Shown: positions 48,476 through 60,769 of the stretch, piece by piece
Position numbering within the stretch: the stretch's first letter is position 1
Layout: every line of letters starts with the position of its first letter
Source: Haemonchus contortus
Taxonomy: Eukaryota; Nematoda; Chromadorea; Rhabditida; Trichostrongylidae
Reading direction: 5' to 3'
NCBI GenBank assembly: GCA_000469685.2
Contig: LS997565.1
Span: forward strand, 24,670,272 to 24,734,271
DNA length: 64,000 bases
The notes under the pieces: model-generated
What the model saw: only the letters and a program-made list of their open reading frames with translations
Databases searched by the model: none
What the model was told of the DNA's origin: nothing
Made by a program: the position numbers and the translations under genes

Positions 48476-49317
48476 CAAAAACTGGATAACAATACTACGC
48501 CGGGTCGCAGTAGTACCTACTTCACAAACTCTTTCTTTGAAAGGTAGATTGGAGCTGTGCAGCATTTCTAAAAGAAATTTCTATACAATAAATCATTTAT
48601 ACGTTTAAACTGCATAGGTTATTTTTGGATAAGTCATTTCAAAATAAGTCGCTATTGGTTTGTCAGATACTAGACACACTCATACCCAGTATGTGCTTCT
48701 TCATGTGTATAGTGGTAAGTACAAAAAAAGAATTCAAACGGTGAAGTTTATGATGGTTTTTTGCTGAATTTGCACTTCATTTTGTTCTCCACCTGTATTC
48801 CAGACCAGCAACGCCTCTCTTTAGAAATCTCCCAATAGTCTTGACAATATTTTGCTTCTTCAGCTTTTGAGAACTTCATTCCTTGATTTCTTCATTCTTA
48901 AATTGAAGATTTGCGAGCGTTTTCAAAAAAGCTTGTAACCGCTACGCTTTTTGGGAGCTGCTTGCAAAGCTGCTCAGCCAGGGGAGTGAATGATTAATGA
49001 ATCAACCTGCAGCATTCATAGACCCATTCCAGGTATAAGAATCACCTGCTTAAGTTTAGAAAGCTTCCGACACCGTTAAGGCACCCTCGTCGTATTCCTA
49101 CCCCTCTAGGGCATACCCATTCTGAGCAGTTCTAGAGAGGATTGTTTGGTTTTTCATATCCGCCTGGCTCCTCATGGAAAGAAAACATAAAAGGTATGGG
49201 AGAGTCAGTGTAAAAAATCAGAGCAGCTGAGGAAGGCACGTGATTTTTAGACTTACTTCCACTCGCCCTTAAGTCGCCGTCGACATTTTCGTTTTGTATG
49301 AAGAATATACACTCACT
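48476..49317. other. Intergenic, nothing recognised
   Basis: No gene or repeat recognised. Confidence 0.4.
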
Positions 49318-49499
49318 GTTTACGTTGTTAGAATTCTTCTGCCGTACGAGGTTTTTAGGTGGAACATTTATTAACTTAACGGCCTAACGTTTCGACGTAA
49401 TCGTCGTCTTCAGAGGCCTAAACGCAATTCGAGATGTAAAGATGTAAGTTAATAAATGTTCCACCTAAAAACCTCGTACGGCATTCTAACAACGTAAAC
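49318..49499. mobile_element. Fold-back MITE with ~55-bp arms
   Basis: The left arm starts GTTTACGTTGTTAGAA and contains GCCGTACGAGGTTTTTAGGT; the right arm mirrors it and ends TTCTAACAACGTAAAC. A short unique centre (TTTCGACGTAATCGTCGTCT) separates them. The left arm carries a 6-bp insertion. There is no ORF, and target duplications are not clear. Confidence 0.8.
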
Positions 49500-50865
49500 A
49501 ACGATGCCGAGGTTAAAACAAGAGAGAAGTTGGAGATTACACTCACTATTTGTAGTTGTAAGGCATCGGGAGGATACGTTTCTTCCGCTGGCACTCTTCG
49601 AGTAATGAAGTGCGAGAAACGGCCAGCAGACTGGCGACCACTTTATCACTGAGCTTTTCACGATGCTTGAAATCGTAGAGCACTTTGAAATCGTCCTGAA
49701 CAAAAACATTTTACAGTCAGCATTGTCCCTTCGTTTTTAATGGACACTATGAAGTGCATCAGTCAATCTGCCTCATCATTTACTAGCATAAAATTGCCTA
49801 GCAACGAGCCATCACGCCGTTCACGGAAGGCTTTTCATTGAGTTCTAATTGAAAGGTACCCTGATAGGGTATTAATGCTTTTAATGACTGAAAATCCCTA
49901 TTCAATGGTTTTTGTTCCTTAAATGGTTCTGTGAAACTGCCAGGGAGAACATGCTCAGATAGTCTATCCCAGAACTTGCATGCATTGGGTAGGTACTTGA
50001 TGCGAATCCTTTACGAGAACTAGAAAGTAATTACTGTTGTTATTACCGCGGCCGCAGTTGTGAGAATCAAACTGATTGAAGAAAGTGTATGGCGTTAGTT
50101 TCTCATCGAAGTATGCCCATTCTGTTTCAATGCATATAGTCGAAGGTTTTGATTAGTTGCTGCGTCATTACCCAGAAATGAGAAAGTTATGGAGTGCCAA
50201 AAAACCAGATCGTGGGCGACAATTGCCTGAGCATGACACAGTCATTCCCCCGTTCTGTATCCTCGATATCTTCCTTCTAACAATTGTGCAAGGCATTCCT
50301 TGACGACAGGCTGATGATTGTTTGAATGCAGAGCATTCCTGACATTCAAAGGGAATGCTAGGGCTAGGCTAGTCTTAACGGAACAAACAATAACACGGTT
50401 TGTCGACGATCAGCAATCATGCTTTGAGGTGCCCCACTTGATACCCGGTGTTCGTTCAAAGCGTAATAGTATTTTGAATGGATGAGTAACATAGACCCAG
50501 ATTAGTATTCGCGAGGACTTCAGCGAACACCGCAGGTCATTTGGTAGGTAACATACGCATTCAAACCTCAACGATTTTGAATAAAATGCCAATGTAGGGC
50601 GGATCCCAGGAGCGGATTTGATGAACCTTGAAGACTTCCACTTTATCTTCTAACAGGCATACATCATGAGTTCTAAAAGACCAGTTCATAAAACTGGCTC
50701 TCCAAGGTCCCGCTAGAACCCCACCTTAGAATTCAGATCTTAGACATGGTCTGTTTTGAAATTAGAACTTTCGATGAACGAGCTCCGTCAAACTCTGAAC
50801 TGAATATCGTAATTGTATTGCAAATATAATACCTTGCATTGTACAGTGGCTGGGTCTGGGAGAAG
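49500..50865. other. Intergenic, nothing recognised
   Basis: Short ORFs only; no family motif. Confidence 0.4.
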
Positions 50866-50875
50866 AAAAGCCTGG

Positions 50876-51031
50876 GGCCGTAAGGTATGCTCTCCTGTTT
50901 GGGGCTGGGACGCCCCGATTCGAGTCTCTTTCTCTGCTCTCCCCGAGAGCATCTATTTCTCTGCTCTCCCCGAGAGCATACCTTACCGGGAAGGGGACCC
51001 TACCCTGTTCGGGAGAGCATACCTTACGGTC
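50876..51031. repeat. Compound inverted and direct repeat
   Basis: CCGTAAGGTATGCTCTCC at 50,878-50,895 is mirrored at 51,012-51,029, with another partial mirror near 50,973-50,990. Between them a 24-bp block containing CTGCTCTCCCCGAGAGCAT is directly duplicated. The function is unknown; it could be the end of an element or a rearranged tRNA-like sequence (ATTCGAGTCTC nearby). Confidence 0.65.
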
Positions 51032-53069
51032 CCTAAAGGGAAGAACTCTCCAATGTTGTCGACAACGTGGGAAGGAATTGTTAGGCGTACTTGAGCGTGT
51101 TACTTGGACTTCAGCTGACCACCGCAAGTTCGGTAAAACGAGAATAGTAACAATGCAGTCGCTTTCTTCAATACCACTGTTGCTCTGTATTTCTGATTCG
51201 GTATTAACAGCTCGTCCTCATGCAATTTACCACCACTTCCTGTTGCAGATAGAAGAAGCAATGGGTGAGATTGACAGACATAACGTCACTGAGCTGTGGT
51301 TCTTTATGCTGGCCTCATATCTATAGTTGTCTATAATTGTCTATTATATACAACCTGTACGACAAAACGATGTTGTACATCAAAGACTGCTTCGAGCATA
51401 GCAACCGATGCTAATTAAGAGGACTCAATCATGCGACGTAGAGAAGAGAGCTTAGAGTCCGTTTGATCTCCAAATTCTTCGAAAATCACGGTTTGAATCG
51501 GTGCAATTTGCATGACCGCAAAAATGCCTTTTTTCTCTTAACGATTCCGTGACTATGCGGGCAGAATTTGTTGACTGAACATTGGTTTCGACGGATTTCA
51601 AAGAGAACATGCTTCGCTGCAAACCCATTTACAGCAGTTATCCGCAGATTTATGTAGTAACCATTTTCGAAAGACAAAAGTCGAAAATCAAAGTCAAAGA
51701 GCAGAGACATCCAGTCAAAAGACGTCTTTCGTGCTCACAAAGGGAATGGTTCGAGAAGGCGCAGACGGTTCTGCAAAAAGCAATCAGTAAACTACATCCT
51801 TTCTCAAACTCGCTCATTCATTAATTTCCCATCAACCTTGCCAACGACGAATTGAAATAATTCACATAGCGCTGATGATAGTAAGAATAATGGCGGAACT
51901 ATTGGAGGATGTAGGAACTCGACCTGCTCCTCTCTTTGTAGCATTCAGGTATGAGAATTGCAACTTGGCTAGGAGATTCGCAGCAGGTCGAGCCCTGTTT
52001 GTCAGCAGAAGACGCTTCTCTCATAGGCAATCGAAGCTCCACGTAAGCAACTAATATTGACTGCGGCCTCCAAAGAAATCTGCTATTTAGATGAAGAATC
52101 GGAGGAATTCGTGAAGGGCTATTCTTGGTCACAGGGCTAGGACTAGGTCTCCTTGCTGAACTTTCGCGCTAAATGTAGGTCGAATACCAGGGGTGGGAGG
52201 GCATCTCAAAAACGAGATTGAATAACGCCGAGAGCCTGATACCCAAACTTTATCCCTGTCGAGTGACATAGGCCGATGCAGTTTGCACCGTTCACAGGAA
52301 GAAGTGCTACAGTATGGCTAATTATCGCTATGGCCATAATTATATTCCCGATTATGTTAATTTGCTTAATATGCTTAGTTGCATTAATTTGCTCAGTTTC
52401 TCTGTATTTCTCGTCCTTAGGCTTTGCACTTCGAGAAATTCATAAATCGTGTGAACTGGGTTTCCACAAACCAATTACGGTACACTAATTGATATTTATT
52501 TAGCATCGCATCCGTGTGAAGCGATGTTCACAGCAAGATACAACCGGGTGTAGCTTTCGTTGCTAGGTGCATTTGAAATCAGAACTTCTATTTCGAAATG
52601 AATTCTTGCGTCTCTTTAAATGCGGTCAGAATCTGGCATTCGCTCGATTAAGTCATTATTACGTAAAAGAACAAAGAGATATTTTCCACGTGAGTAATGG
52701 CTTGCATATAAATATAAATCTCCCACTGATTAATTTTAAATAGCCTATGACTGACTGACTACATCCAAAGACCACTCTACTACAGCAACACAGAATACCT
52801 TAAGTTTTCAGAATATTTCAAAAAGTTCAGAAAAAACCCATTTTCTGCAGTCGTTGTTAGTGAAATACCTGGTGAGTGTTCCGGCTGATTCTTCGATCCC
52901 TTATGAGAAAATTGGAACCCATGCTTTACTTACAATCTTCTTCAAGGAACCTCGTTCTCTGCATTTGTGTGATCTTTTCAGGAGGAACTAACGGTGCCCG
53001 GTCCATGACAGTTTCACTCTTTATCAATCAGTAATTGTCAAACCCTAACAATGACACTATACTAATCTT
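51032..53069. other. Intergenic, nothing recognised
   Basis: ORFs at 51,582-51,824 (+) and 52,276-52,488 (+, hydrophobic) have no supporting splice or domain evidence. No repeats are recognised. Confidence 0.4.
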
Positions 53070-53278
53070 ACAAGATTGGCGATTGTGGGCAAAACTCCAG
53101 TCTCGGATGGGGCTCGAGCCCGTACTTGTTTTTTCCGGACCCCGAGTTTCGGTTACGAAGGCTAGGGCGAGCGAGGTCTCGGAAGCGTAAGGGATAGAGC
53201 ACGGTGCCCGGAAAGCACAAGTACGGGTTCGAATCCCGTAGACTAGAGTTTTGCCCACAAATCGCCAATTTTGTGAGA
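53070..53278. repeat. Inverted pair of tRNA-like halves
   Basis: The outer arms (53,077-53,130 and 53,218-53,270) are nearly perfect reverse complements and share TTTTGCCCACAA. Each arm includes a T-arm-like sequence: ACGGGTTCGAATCCCGT on the + strand and its degraded mirror (GGGCTCGAGCCC) on the other. The right half also has D-arm-like and anticodon-arm-like segments (loop CCGGAAA), but the acceptor stem is incomplete and position 33 is not U. I therefore do not call a tRNA gene. Confidence 0.65.
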
Positions 53279-53570
53279 CTTTCGCTTCGCGTACTGCGGC
53301 GTTAAATCAGCCCTTAACAAAATATCAAGTCAAAACTAATACTAGTAATAATAGTAAGTATAGAACCGTTTACCTTCAAGTTACTGTAATTGATTTCCAA
53401 TTCATCGCATGCGATTTTCAGCGATTTCCATACATTGAGTACATTATTTTGAATATTATGGGCGTAGAATTCAACCACAGGAGTTGAAGAACGCGTTTGA
53501 CGGCTGAAATGGGGAATATAATTCGAGACATGGTACCGAGTAGCAAATATTCCAGATAACCAATCAGTTG

Positions 53571-53917
53571 GGGTAACGGCAAATGTCACTGCAGTTACCG
53601 TACTTACCCCGTCTCCCGCCAATCGATAGGACGCGATATTTTTCCTTGACTGGCTTGCTTTTTCATTGGATTTTATCGTTTTTTCTTCTGTTTCTTTTTA
53701 GTTTTCATGTTAATTAGACTTAATCAATTGAAATGACTCCTCCCTTATAAACGACGATCAAGATCGCATTGGACTTGAAAAGAGCGGCCAGCCAATTCAA
53801 ATAATTAAAGGACTCCCTACCTCACAAATTGCGCGCTCCAATCTTCCATCGCAATCCTGCAATAGGCGGCGGGTGCGGCGTGTGCGACGCCGTGTTAGGG
53901 GAGAAGTTCCCGGACCC
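53571..53917 (-). repeat. Dispersed repeat, copy B (inverted partner at 23.3-23.7 kb)
   Basis: Reverse complement of 23,331-23,660 along its whole length, with about the same size and small indels. ORFs in the flanks have no motif. Confidence 0.75.
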
Positions 53918-54792
53918 AATCAGTTGCAGGGAAAGGTAACTGTAAAGCGTAATGACCTCATAGAAGTTGTATGAACCTATTTGTTGACATAGTGGATTAC
54001 GTCTTTCGTTTATGCAGAAAACGAGAGCTGGTAGAGATTGTTTGGCATCAGATCCTATTCAAGCCACTCAACTCTCCCATGCCTAAGAAGTCCATCCCTC
54101 TCATATTGGAGGGCGCTATGATGGGGTCGACAATCTACATCCTCAAATGCCCGCATGGTCATTCATGGGCACCGTCTGCATGACTTTTCCCATAATTGCG
54201 ACAAAGCTCGTCTTTTATGTCAGGAATTCTGACCAGAAATGCCAATTCTAAGTGGAACACACGTTTTTGCCAAAATGTTTTTGATCGATACCAAGGAAAA
54301 TATCACATGGAATAATATTTTCTATGTTTTCTCTCTCTTCGAGTAGATGAGACTTTTCTCTTTTTTGTAGTTCTTTCATGATAAAGTTCACACGCGTGAT
54401 GAATTCATGCTACTTTTAAGCGTAGATATATTACGCATGAGACTTGACAAAACGACTTCGGAGAGCAGCGGAACAACCGTGGGAACCCGTAGAGATTCGA
54501 GCTTTCACACAATATGCGCTTTATCTTACAACCGCTTCAGCTCGATGCCTTCGGATGCACCCATTTATTTGATTACATTCCGAGACAACATGAAATTACC
54601 GTATTTTGTCACGTTTCATTGAATTTCAGGGAGTCTTTTATTACATGGCACGATCAGAAAAAAAATCAATTGCTCAAGAAGTGTATGAGCATAATTAGGT
54701 ATCTTGACTGAGTATACGGTAACTTAATTACCCTTACTAATCTATACAGCTTCAATCAGGGCACTTTCAGTGCAGTCTGCAAACTGTTCAAA
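53918..54792. other. Intergenic, nothing recognised
   Basis: Short ORFs only. No splice-framed exon or repeat is recognised. Confidence 0.4.
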
Positions 54793-55304
54793 TTAAAGGC
54801 ACAGTTTACGATAAAAATGGTTTCTGAGATTCCGTTCAGGATGAACTTGAGTCCCCCGCGTATACCATAACTGGCACTATTATGCCGGAAATCGGTCTAG
54901 TTAGGGAGTTATAAAGGCTCAAATATTGACTCGTGTGTAACCTCGGACGAATTTCACCGGCATTGTAGGGGCTGCACTGATCACAAGGGAACCTATGTAG
55001 GAAGTTTAAACAACTTGTCATGACCCATAGCGACAGTGAAAGACAGTTGTGATCAGTTCTGGCTTGATGTAGTCAGCTCTTCGTACAATTTCAATAACTG
55101 AAATCTCGTCTGAATACCCCTTCCATGTTATTTCCGTCATGGCAATCTCGTCCAACCTTTATTTTCCCCTTCCTTTGGGGTACCATATTCTTCTCGAAAT
55201 TGGCGAATTCTCTCACCTTCTTCACTACCGATATACTATCCCATCCTACGCTTCCGCTTTTCGACTTAAAAGGGGTACCTCAAATTATCGTGAGCTGTGC
55301 CTTT
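54793..55304. mobile_element. TIR element (MITE-like), TTAA-flanked family, copy 2
   Basis: The left end TTAAAGGCACAGTTTACGAT pairs with the right end ATCGTGAGCTGTGCCTTT. Length (512 bp) and internal blocks match the 6.8-kb copy. No transposase ORF is present. Confidence 0.78.
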
Positions 55305-56419
55305 GATGGTGTGCCAGAAATGTTGTCGACAAAAAGACAAGAGAATAAAATGAACAAGGAGAGCGATATGGAAAATGCCTTCAGATTGAGAGAGATCGGG
55401 CAAACGAAAGGAAACTTAAGGATACCATATGTAGAACACGACTGAAGTTCGCAGAGGATTGCCAGAGAGTGGAATAATGACGAGAAGGGGCAGCTGATGA
55501 CTAGTTTCAGACTCTGACGGAAATCATATCGTAGAGGGGAATGGGGAACGAGTTCGACTAGGAAAACCGATATGTACACGAGATCTAGGAGCGTCCTACA
55601 GTGTGAGATTGAGCGAGTCAAAGGATTGAGTGGCGAATTTATTTCTCAAAATCCAAGTGGGTTGTAAGGCTACTATGTGCACATTGGAGAAAGCTCGCCT
55701 GTGCCACCCAGGATAAGCATCAGCGTTCTCTGCCTAAGATTAACAATTCTCAAAGTGGTACGTATGTAAGGGCAACAAAAAATCCATGTGCCTGATCATT
55801 CAGGCTTTAAGCTCTGAAGTTGCTTGAATAGAAACCGTAATATCGATGTCCCCGGTATATGTCATGAAAATAATAGCAACCCCTGTGATTCTTCGAAAAC
55901 GTGAGAGAAACCTTGAATGCAGAAAGTTCAGAAACTTCCACAATGACAATCAAGCACCGAGTAATCCCCTGGAACTTCTCAAGAAAGCCCTTCCCGTTTT
56001 ATGTAACTCTGTTGTCCTTGAGCATTCCAGTTTTTTCCAAGCATGACTACGTTAGCCTACAGAAAATGGCACGGTCATCATCCAGTACTCAAGAAAATTC
56101 CCTTACTTGGTAAAGTCGAGGTTGCGATCGATTTGACAGCTATAAAAGGTGTTAAGCAGTAGTATTATTATTTCTCTACCCTGCGTCGTTCTGATGGCAA
56201 AATAGATGTAGAGCAATGGAGAGGTACAATATGGCCCTCCATAGCTGTTTAACAAACTGGGCTACTACAAACTCTATGAACCTTGAGTACTTTCTTATAG
56301 ATGTTCTTGCTCCCGCTGTTAACTTGGGCGCTCAATCGTGAAAGTTGATAAGCTACTCAAGCTGAAATTTTTCTTACATTTACAACTCAAAAGAACAGCG
56401 GACCTACCCTCAGTTATCG
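55305..56419. other. Intergenic, nothing recognised
   Basis: Short overlapping ORFs on both strands; no family motif or splice structure. Confidence 0.4.
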
Positions 56420-56705
56420 TGGTTGGAGGTGGTACAGTGCCATGTGACTTATTATCATACACGAGGGTCCCTGGTTCGAATCTTGGATCGAAATCTGCAT
56501 GGACCAACCGAGCCCTTCATCCTCCGGGTTCGTCTAATTGGCACCAGACTCGACTGGGAGGACAAAAGCGTTAACTTATAAATCGGCTGGTCACCATGGA
56601 TTATTGCACAGACCACATATGCATTCAATACGCCATTACGATTCCAAATGGAAGTCAAGTGCGGTGCACATCCCTCAGACGGGATCGATCAAAGCCCGAA
56701 GGATT
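56420..56705 (+). repeat. SINE copy, + orientation
   Basis: The head GGAGGTGGTACAGTGCCATG and B-box CTGGTTCGAATCTTGG are followed by a full-length body (GACTCGACTGGGAGGACAAA, TCCCTCAGACGGGATCGATC). It is complete except for the simple-sequence tail. Confidence 0.8.
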
Positions 56706-57043
56706 TATTCTTTCAAGCTGTAGACTCTTAGTTATTACGGGTATTTATCTATTATGAAGTTGTAGCGGACATGAATCTCCTGTAATTGGTTGGCGAGAAA
56801 CAATTAATCTTTGAAATGTCTCCGTAACCTGATAAAAGCACGTAACCTATTTACTGGTTTTGTATCTGCATCCAACGCTTTATCGCATGTCGCTTGGATA
56901 TTCGTCGTTTCTCCCATATGATGTCCATGCACTCCCCAGACAACATTCTCACTGAGAAGGTCTCAAAAATAATTCAGAATTCAACAAAATTATGTTACTA
57001 TGGTGTCGAAAAAGTTGTCCCAACAAACACCAAGGATCACTGA

Positions 57044-57536
57044 CAGTAGCGCTCAAAAGTATTCGGCCATTTAACTCGCCTTAACTTTTGTCTCAGTGGA
57101 GCACATCGTATCAAATTTTGATATGTTTAGCTGAAGCATATTTCAAACTACTCAACTCTATTTGACTGCAAAGCAGCAATGTCCACACAACTAAGGGAAG
57201 GGGGTTTGTATACTATGCTGAATGCAAGTTTGTGGCGTCTGCAGTAATTCGGACCATGTGTACGTTTTTCTTCTGTTCTGGGTTCGGCATTAGCTAAGAC
57301 ATGGCAAAAAGGAAAGAGATTCTAGAAGGGCCATCAACTGTATTTCCAGTCGATTTTGAATTCATGCTCTTTGGAATATCTGGAACATGATCAGATCGCA
57401 AGTTAATAGTGGTGACTTTTCACGCTACACCAATGCTACACATATTGAAATTTCGCTCGATTAGAACCAGTAGGAAAGGAGTTATGACTGAAAATAACTG
57501 AAAAAGCATTTCGCCGAACACTTTTGAGCGCTACTG
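57044..57536. mobile_element. Tc1-like MITE, ~493 bp
   Basis: The terminal inverted repeats are CAGTAGCGCTCAAAAGTATT on the left and the complement of CAGTAGCGCTCAAAAGTGTT on the right (24 bp with one mismatch). The CAGT-type ends resemble Tc1/mariner elements, but the TA duplication is degraded on the left. No transposase survives. It ends directly beside the P-loop exon candidate. Confidence 0.75.
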
Positions 57537-57554
57537 TATATCCACTCTTATCTT

Positions 57555-57960
57555 ATTCACTTCACTGCGACTGTGGCATGGTAGCAGGCTCATTATCATG
57601 AGACCGAGGCTTTGGGGCAGCTTCGGAATGAGTTCTGTCTTAGACGAAAATCCAACGAGGAAATGAATACACGAATATTTTACAGTACAAAAACTACTCA
57701 CTTTAATTGCCGGCAAAGCGTTGTCTTTCCACTTCCAAGGCAGCCTAAAAATTGGAAAGAAATCAAAAATATTGAAATGAATACCGTATAACTAGACTTT
57801 GACTGAAACAAGCTTTGAAAACCCCTTCTTCACCCCATTTCGACATGAAAAAGGTGAGCATCGAAGTTCTACAGGGAGCTCTGAAATTCTGGGCACTTAC
57901 ATAAATTGTGCATTTTATTCGAAGCTTTTGGACCGAGAATGACAAAGCAATCTATGTGCA
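57555..57960 (-). pseudogene. Possible P-loop NTPase gene fragment, minus strand
   Basis: A minus-strand segment at 57,748-57,704 reads GCLGSGKTTLCRQLK, a Walker A motif. A good acceptor (CCAATTTTTAG) precedes it and a strong donor (GTGAGT) follows. About 150 bp upstream, a segment reading FVILG could supply the beta strand that normally precedes a P-loop, though the needed donor (GTCCAA) is poor; a strong GTAAGT nearby would give another join. Downstream, a frame reading THSEAAPKPRSHDNEPATMP reaches a stop. No further conserved domain is visible, so this may be a small gene, a fragment or chance. Confidence 0.35.
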
Positions 57961-58159
57961 CATTTGCTCACACTTTGTGCAACAACAAACTATAGTCCCA
58001 CTTCAAAATATCCCCATTAACACGGATAGATACCCAAGGCTGTACCCGAATTTCTCATTCGCTGCGTATGGGTATCCCTCCTCCATCAGTTCCCAGCCGT
58101 TCTTGAGCCTGCTTGTGAGGGCTCCAAACTAAGATCACAGACTCGACAGATTCTCATCT

Positions 58160-59130
58160 AATCAGGGACCACATGAAGAAGTCCAGTGGGTTATGATTTG
58201 GTGAGCAGGACGAACATTCTCTATGCTAATGAAGTCGGACAGCTGACGTCGGCACCCACTTTTGGACTAGCTTAGCTCTGTGGGCTGGAGCACTGTCCTA
58301 CCAGAAGAGCTCCTGGCTTCTTCAGCAGTCGGAATCAGACCAATGCTACACGTCTGGGAGACGCGCGTTAGGAACGATTCTGGGTAATCGATTCGCCGCA
58401 CGCGGCTGTCGCGGACCACTCATTCGCCGTTATTGCAGCTCTAGCGTTCTTCATACAGCTCAATCGATATGCGATAATTATTTTATGCATAATTCTACTA
58501 TTAGTACTTTTGTTCCTGTATTTCTTACCTACTGCTGCATCCTGCTACACTCCTTCGCGCGCGACGCCCCTCCCACCGCGACGCGACCATTTCGTTCCTA
58601 ACGCACTACACCCCTCCACGTTTTTGTTGATTTCCACAACGGCGCCGACGAAACCACAGGCGTCTGACCACTGCTAGAAACTCCTTCAACAAACATCATT
58701 TTGCTGCTCTTAATGCAATTTTCTCGTTGCCACTTCCGATGCTTCAAACCAGAACGCCATTGCTCTATTTGTTGTCATGAAAACTATCTTGTCAGAGAAA
58801 ACCATGAAGGGATACGCGTTTCCATTCAAATGACAGTGAATTAGCAACCTTCTCCATTTCCTAACACTACACTTTCTGTTGAGATCAGCAGTAAAGCGGC
58901 ATTTCTGCAAACGATAGGTATGGCAACGAAGCTCCTGCTTGACAACCGCCCTTTGGACAACTTCGATAAGTCCTGCAGCGATGCCGATCTCATGATCGGC
59001 GCAAACCCTGGCTTTTCTACCCCTTCCAGCTTTGCCTTTGATTGATTCGCCTCTCTATATCATTCAGGAGTCTTCTGTTCAGTCACTGTTGGAACTACAA
59101 GACATTTCATCGAGCCCTCCGCCTCCTGCC
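58160..59130 (-). pseudogene. Tc/maT-like transposase pseudogene, split by a MITE
   Basis: On the minus strand, HTH/linker-like residues (RTYRSC, CHTYRLQKCRFTADLNRKC) lead to GNAYPFMVFSDKIVFMTTN (first catalytic Asp region). After the inserted MITE, DSAPAHRAKLVQKWVPT and SPNHNPLDFFMWSLI (second and third catalytic regions) follow. Order and motifs are those of Tc-like transposases. Stops and frameshifts are frequent. The MULE-type MITE at 58,356-58,613 lies within the coding part. Confidence 0.8.
58356..58613. mobile_element. MULE-type MITE, nested copy
   Basis: Second copy of the 44.2-kb element, 258 bp, with the same GCGTTAGGAACGA inner end motif in inverted orientation. The flanks (CTACACGTCT and CTCCACGTTT) are an imperfect, aged target duplication. 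It is younger than the transposase it interrupts. Confidence 0.85.
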
Positions 59131-59965
59131 ACGAATGATTGCAAGTGGCATTGAATGAGCCTTCACCATCTTGGGGATGTTGGAAGTCTCACTTCAGTAA
59201 CAATACCCATTGCAGAGAACCTACACATGGAGCTAATTGAAAGATAATGAAGTGAAATTATTAAATTATTTCTGCCTTGGAAGTTTCTGGATTTTGATCC
59301 CCATTATCCTGAAATTTTCCAAAAAGAATGAGACTTGGAACAGTCACTTTCAGAAGATGGTAATGGATGAAGGCGGGGCCAAGCATCAGGAACCACTTGG
59401 AAGCTCTTCTCCATGCTCAATAACATTAGCAATCTGTACATGGAAGTTTCCCTGCCTATCACTCGAAAACGCGAATGAAAGCTGTTTATAGCTCCTTATA
59501 GGGTCCCCACAGGGAAGCTTCATAGATAAGGATGTCTTATGTAGCCCGTTCTACAAAAGTTATGTAGGCATTATATGACCGAGCTTTACACAGATCAGCC
59601 CCTTAAATATCAGATAATCAGTCGCCAATCGAATTTGTGATGAAAATGAACGTGTTCCTTCCTAGAACGCAAAGAATCTGATTCGACCTTCATTCACGGT
59701 TTTCATCTGCCCCTCAGTAGCCAAGTGATTCGACATAGATGGCGAGCAGACAAGCAAACTTCGTTTCCTCTTACTGGCGTCTCAGATGAACTTTGACTTT
59801 TTCTATTGAATGAATCACTTCAAAAACAGGCAAATAAGCTTGACTCAGTGATTTTGAATCGCCTACACAGAAGCGATATGATACTGCGGGAACCCGTGTC
59901 ACCATGAGAAACCCCATGTTTACCACACACGTATCTCCTACACTACCACAGTTCTCATCTCAAGT
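59131..59965. other. Intergenic, nothing recognised
   Basis: Short ORFs only; the part adjoining the transposase may include its eroded 5' end. Confidence 0.4.
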
Positions 59966-59984
59966 GGCCTACATTCTCACGTTT

Positions 59985-60228
59985 ACCATTTTTGAATCGA
60001 ATCCCGGATCGATACTCGCCCTCGGCCACCGAGTCTTTCTTTTGTCTGCACTGGGTTATTTGGCACGAGATTCGCCTGGGAAGATGAAAGGACTGGCCTG
60101 TATGTACATACATCGGCTAGCTACTGATTGCCATTGTATAGACCCCACACTCAATGCGCCTTTACAACTTCGAATAGAAGTCGATTGCTGGGCGCACCCC
60201 AGAAATGAAATCGATTAACCCAAAGATA
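59985..60228 (+). repeat. SINE copy, + orientation, diverged
   Basis: The B-box region (TTGAATCGAATCCCGGATCG) is followed by the body (GCACGAGATTCGCCTGGGAA, TGCCATTGTATAGACCCCAC) in family order. The first part of the head is missing or unrecognisable. Confidence 0.7.
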
Positions 60229-60769
60229 CTTCATAATATTGACTCATTTCTAATTCGAAGTTTGAGAATTTCATTATTTCTTTGTTGGAAAAGTGACAAA
60301 AATACTAAAGTGGAATTTTGGGTTCCCTAGCCGGATGGATTGAATCTGGTCACGCCATGTGTTCCGCAGATACACTGAACAATATTAATTCACTCTTTTC
60401 CTTCTAGAGTGATTACCAGTCAAATTCATGAACAATCCACCTTAACCAGTCCGGGTGATTCGGTACATCCTCTCATAGTCTATTCAGTACAGTACACTCG
60501 AGGAAAATAAGAAATATACTGCGAGAGAGAATACGAGCAGCAAGATCGGTTTGAAACTGCTGGATCGGTAAATTTTGCTGTTGATAGTCAGATGCAGCCT
60601 TGATCGTTGTTTATGGATTGGAATTTTCCCGTAAATCGACTTCGAAAAGGTTTTGACAGAAAGACAGCAATGAGGGTTCCTTCTCGGAGAGGTTATAAAC
60701 AGCATCCACGAGTGGAAGGTTACAGAGTTGTTTACGACGTCATATAAGCAAAAGGAAGCGTATGAGATC

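Noticed and set aside
53160..53250. Possible tRNA gene
   Set aside because: The T-arm is good but the acceptor stem is incomplete and the anticodon loop has C at position 33; treated as a tRNA-like repeat.
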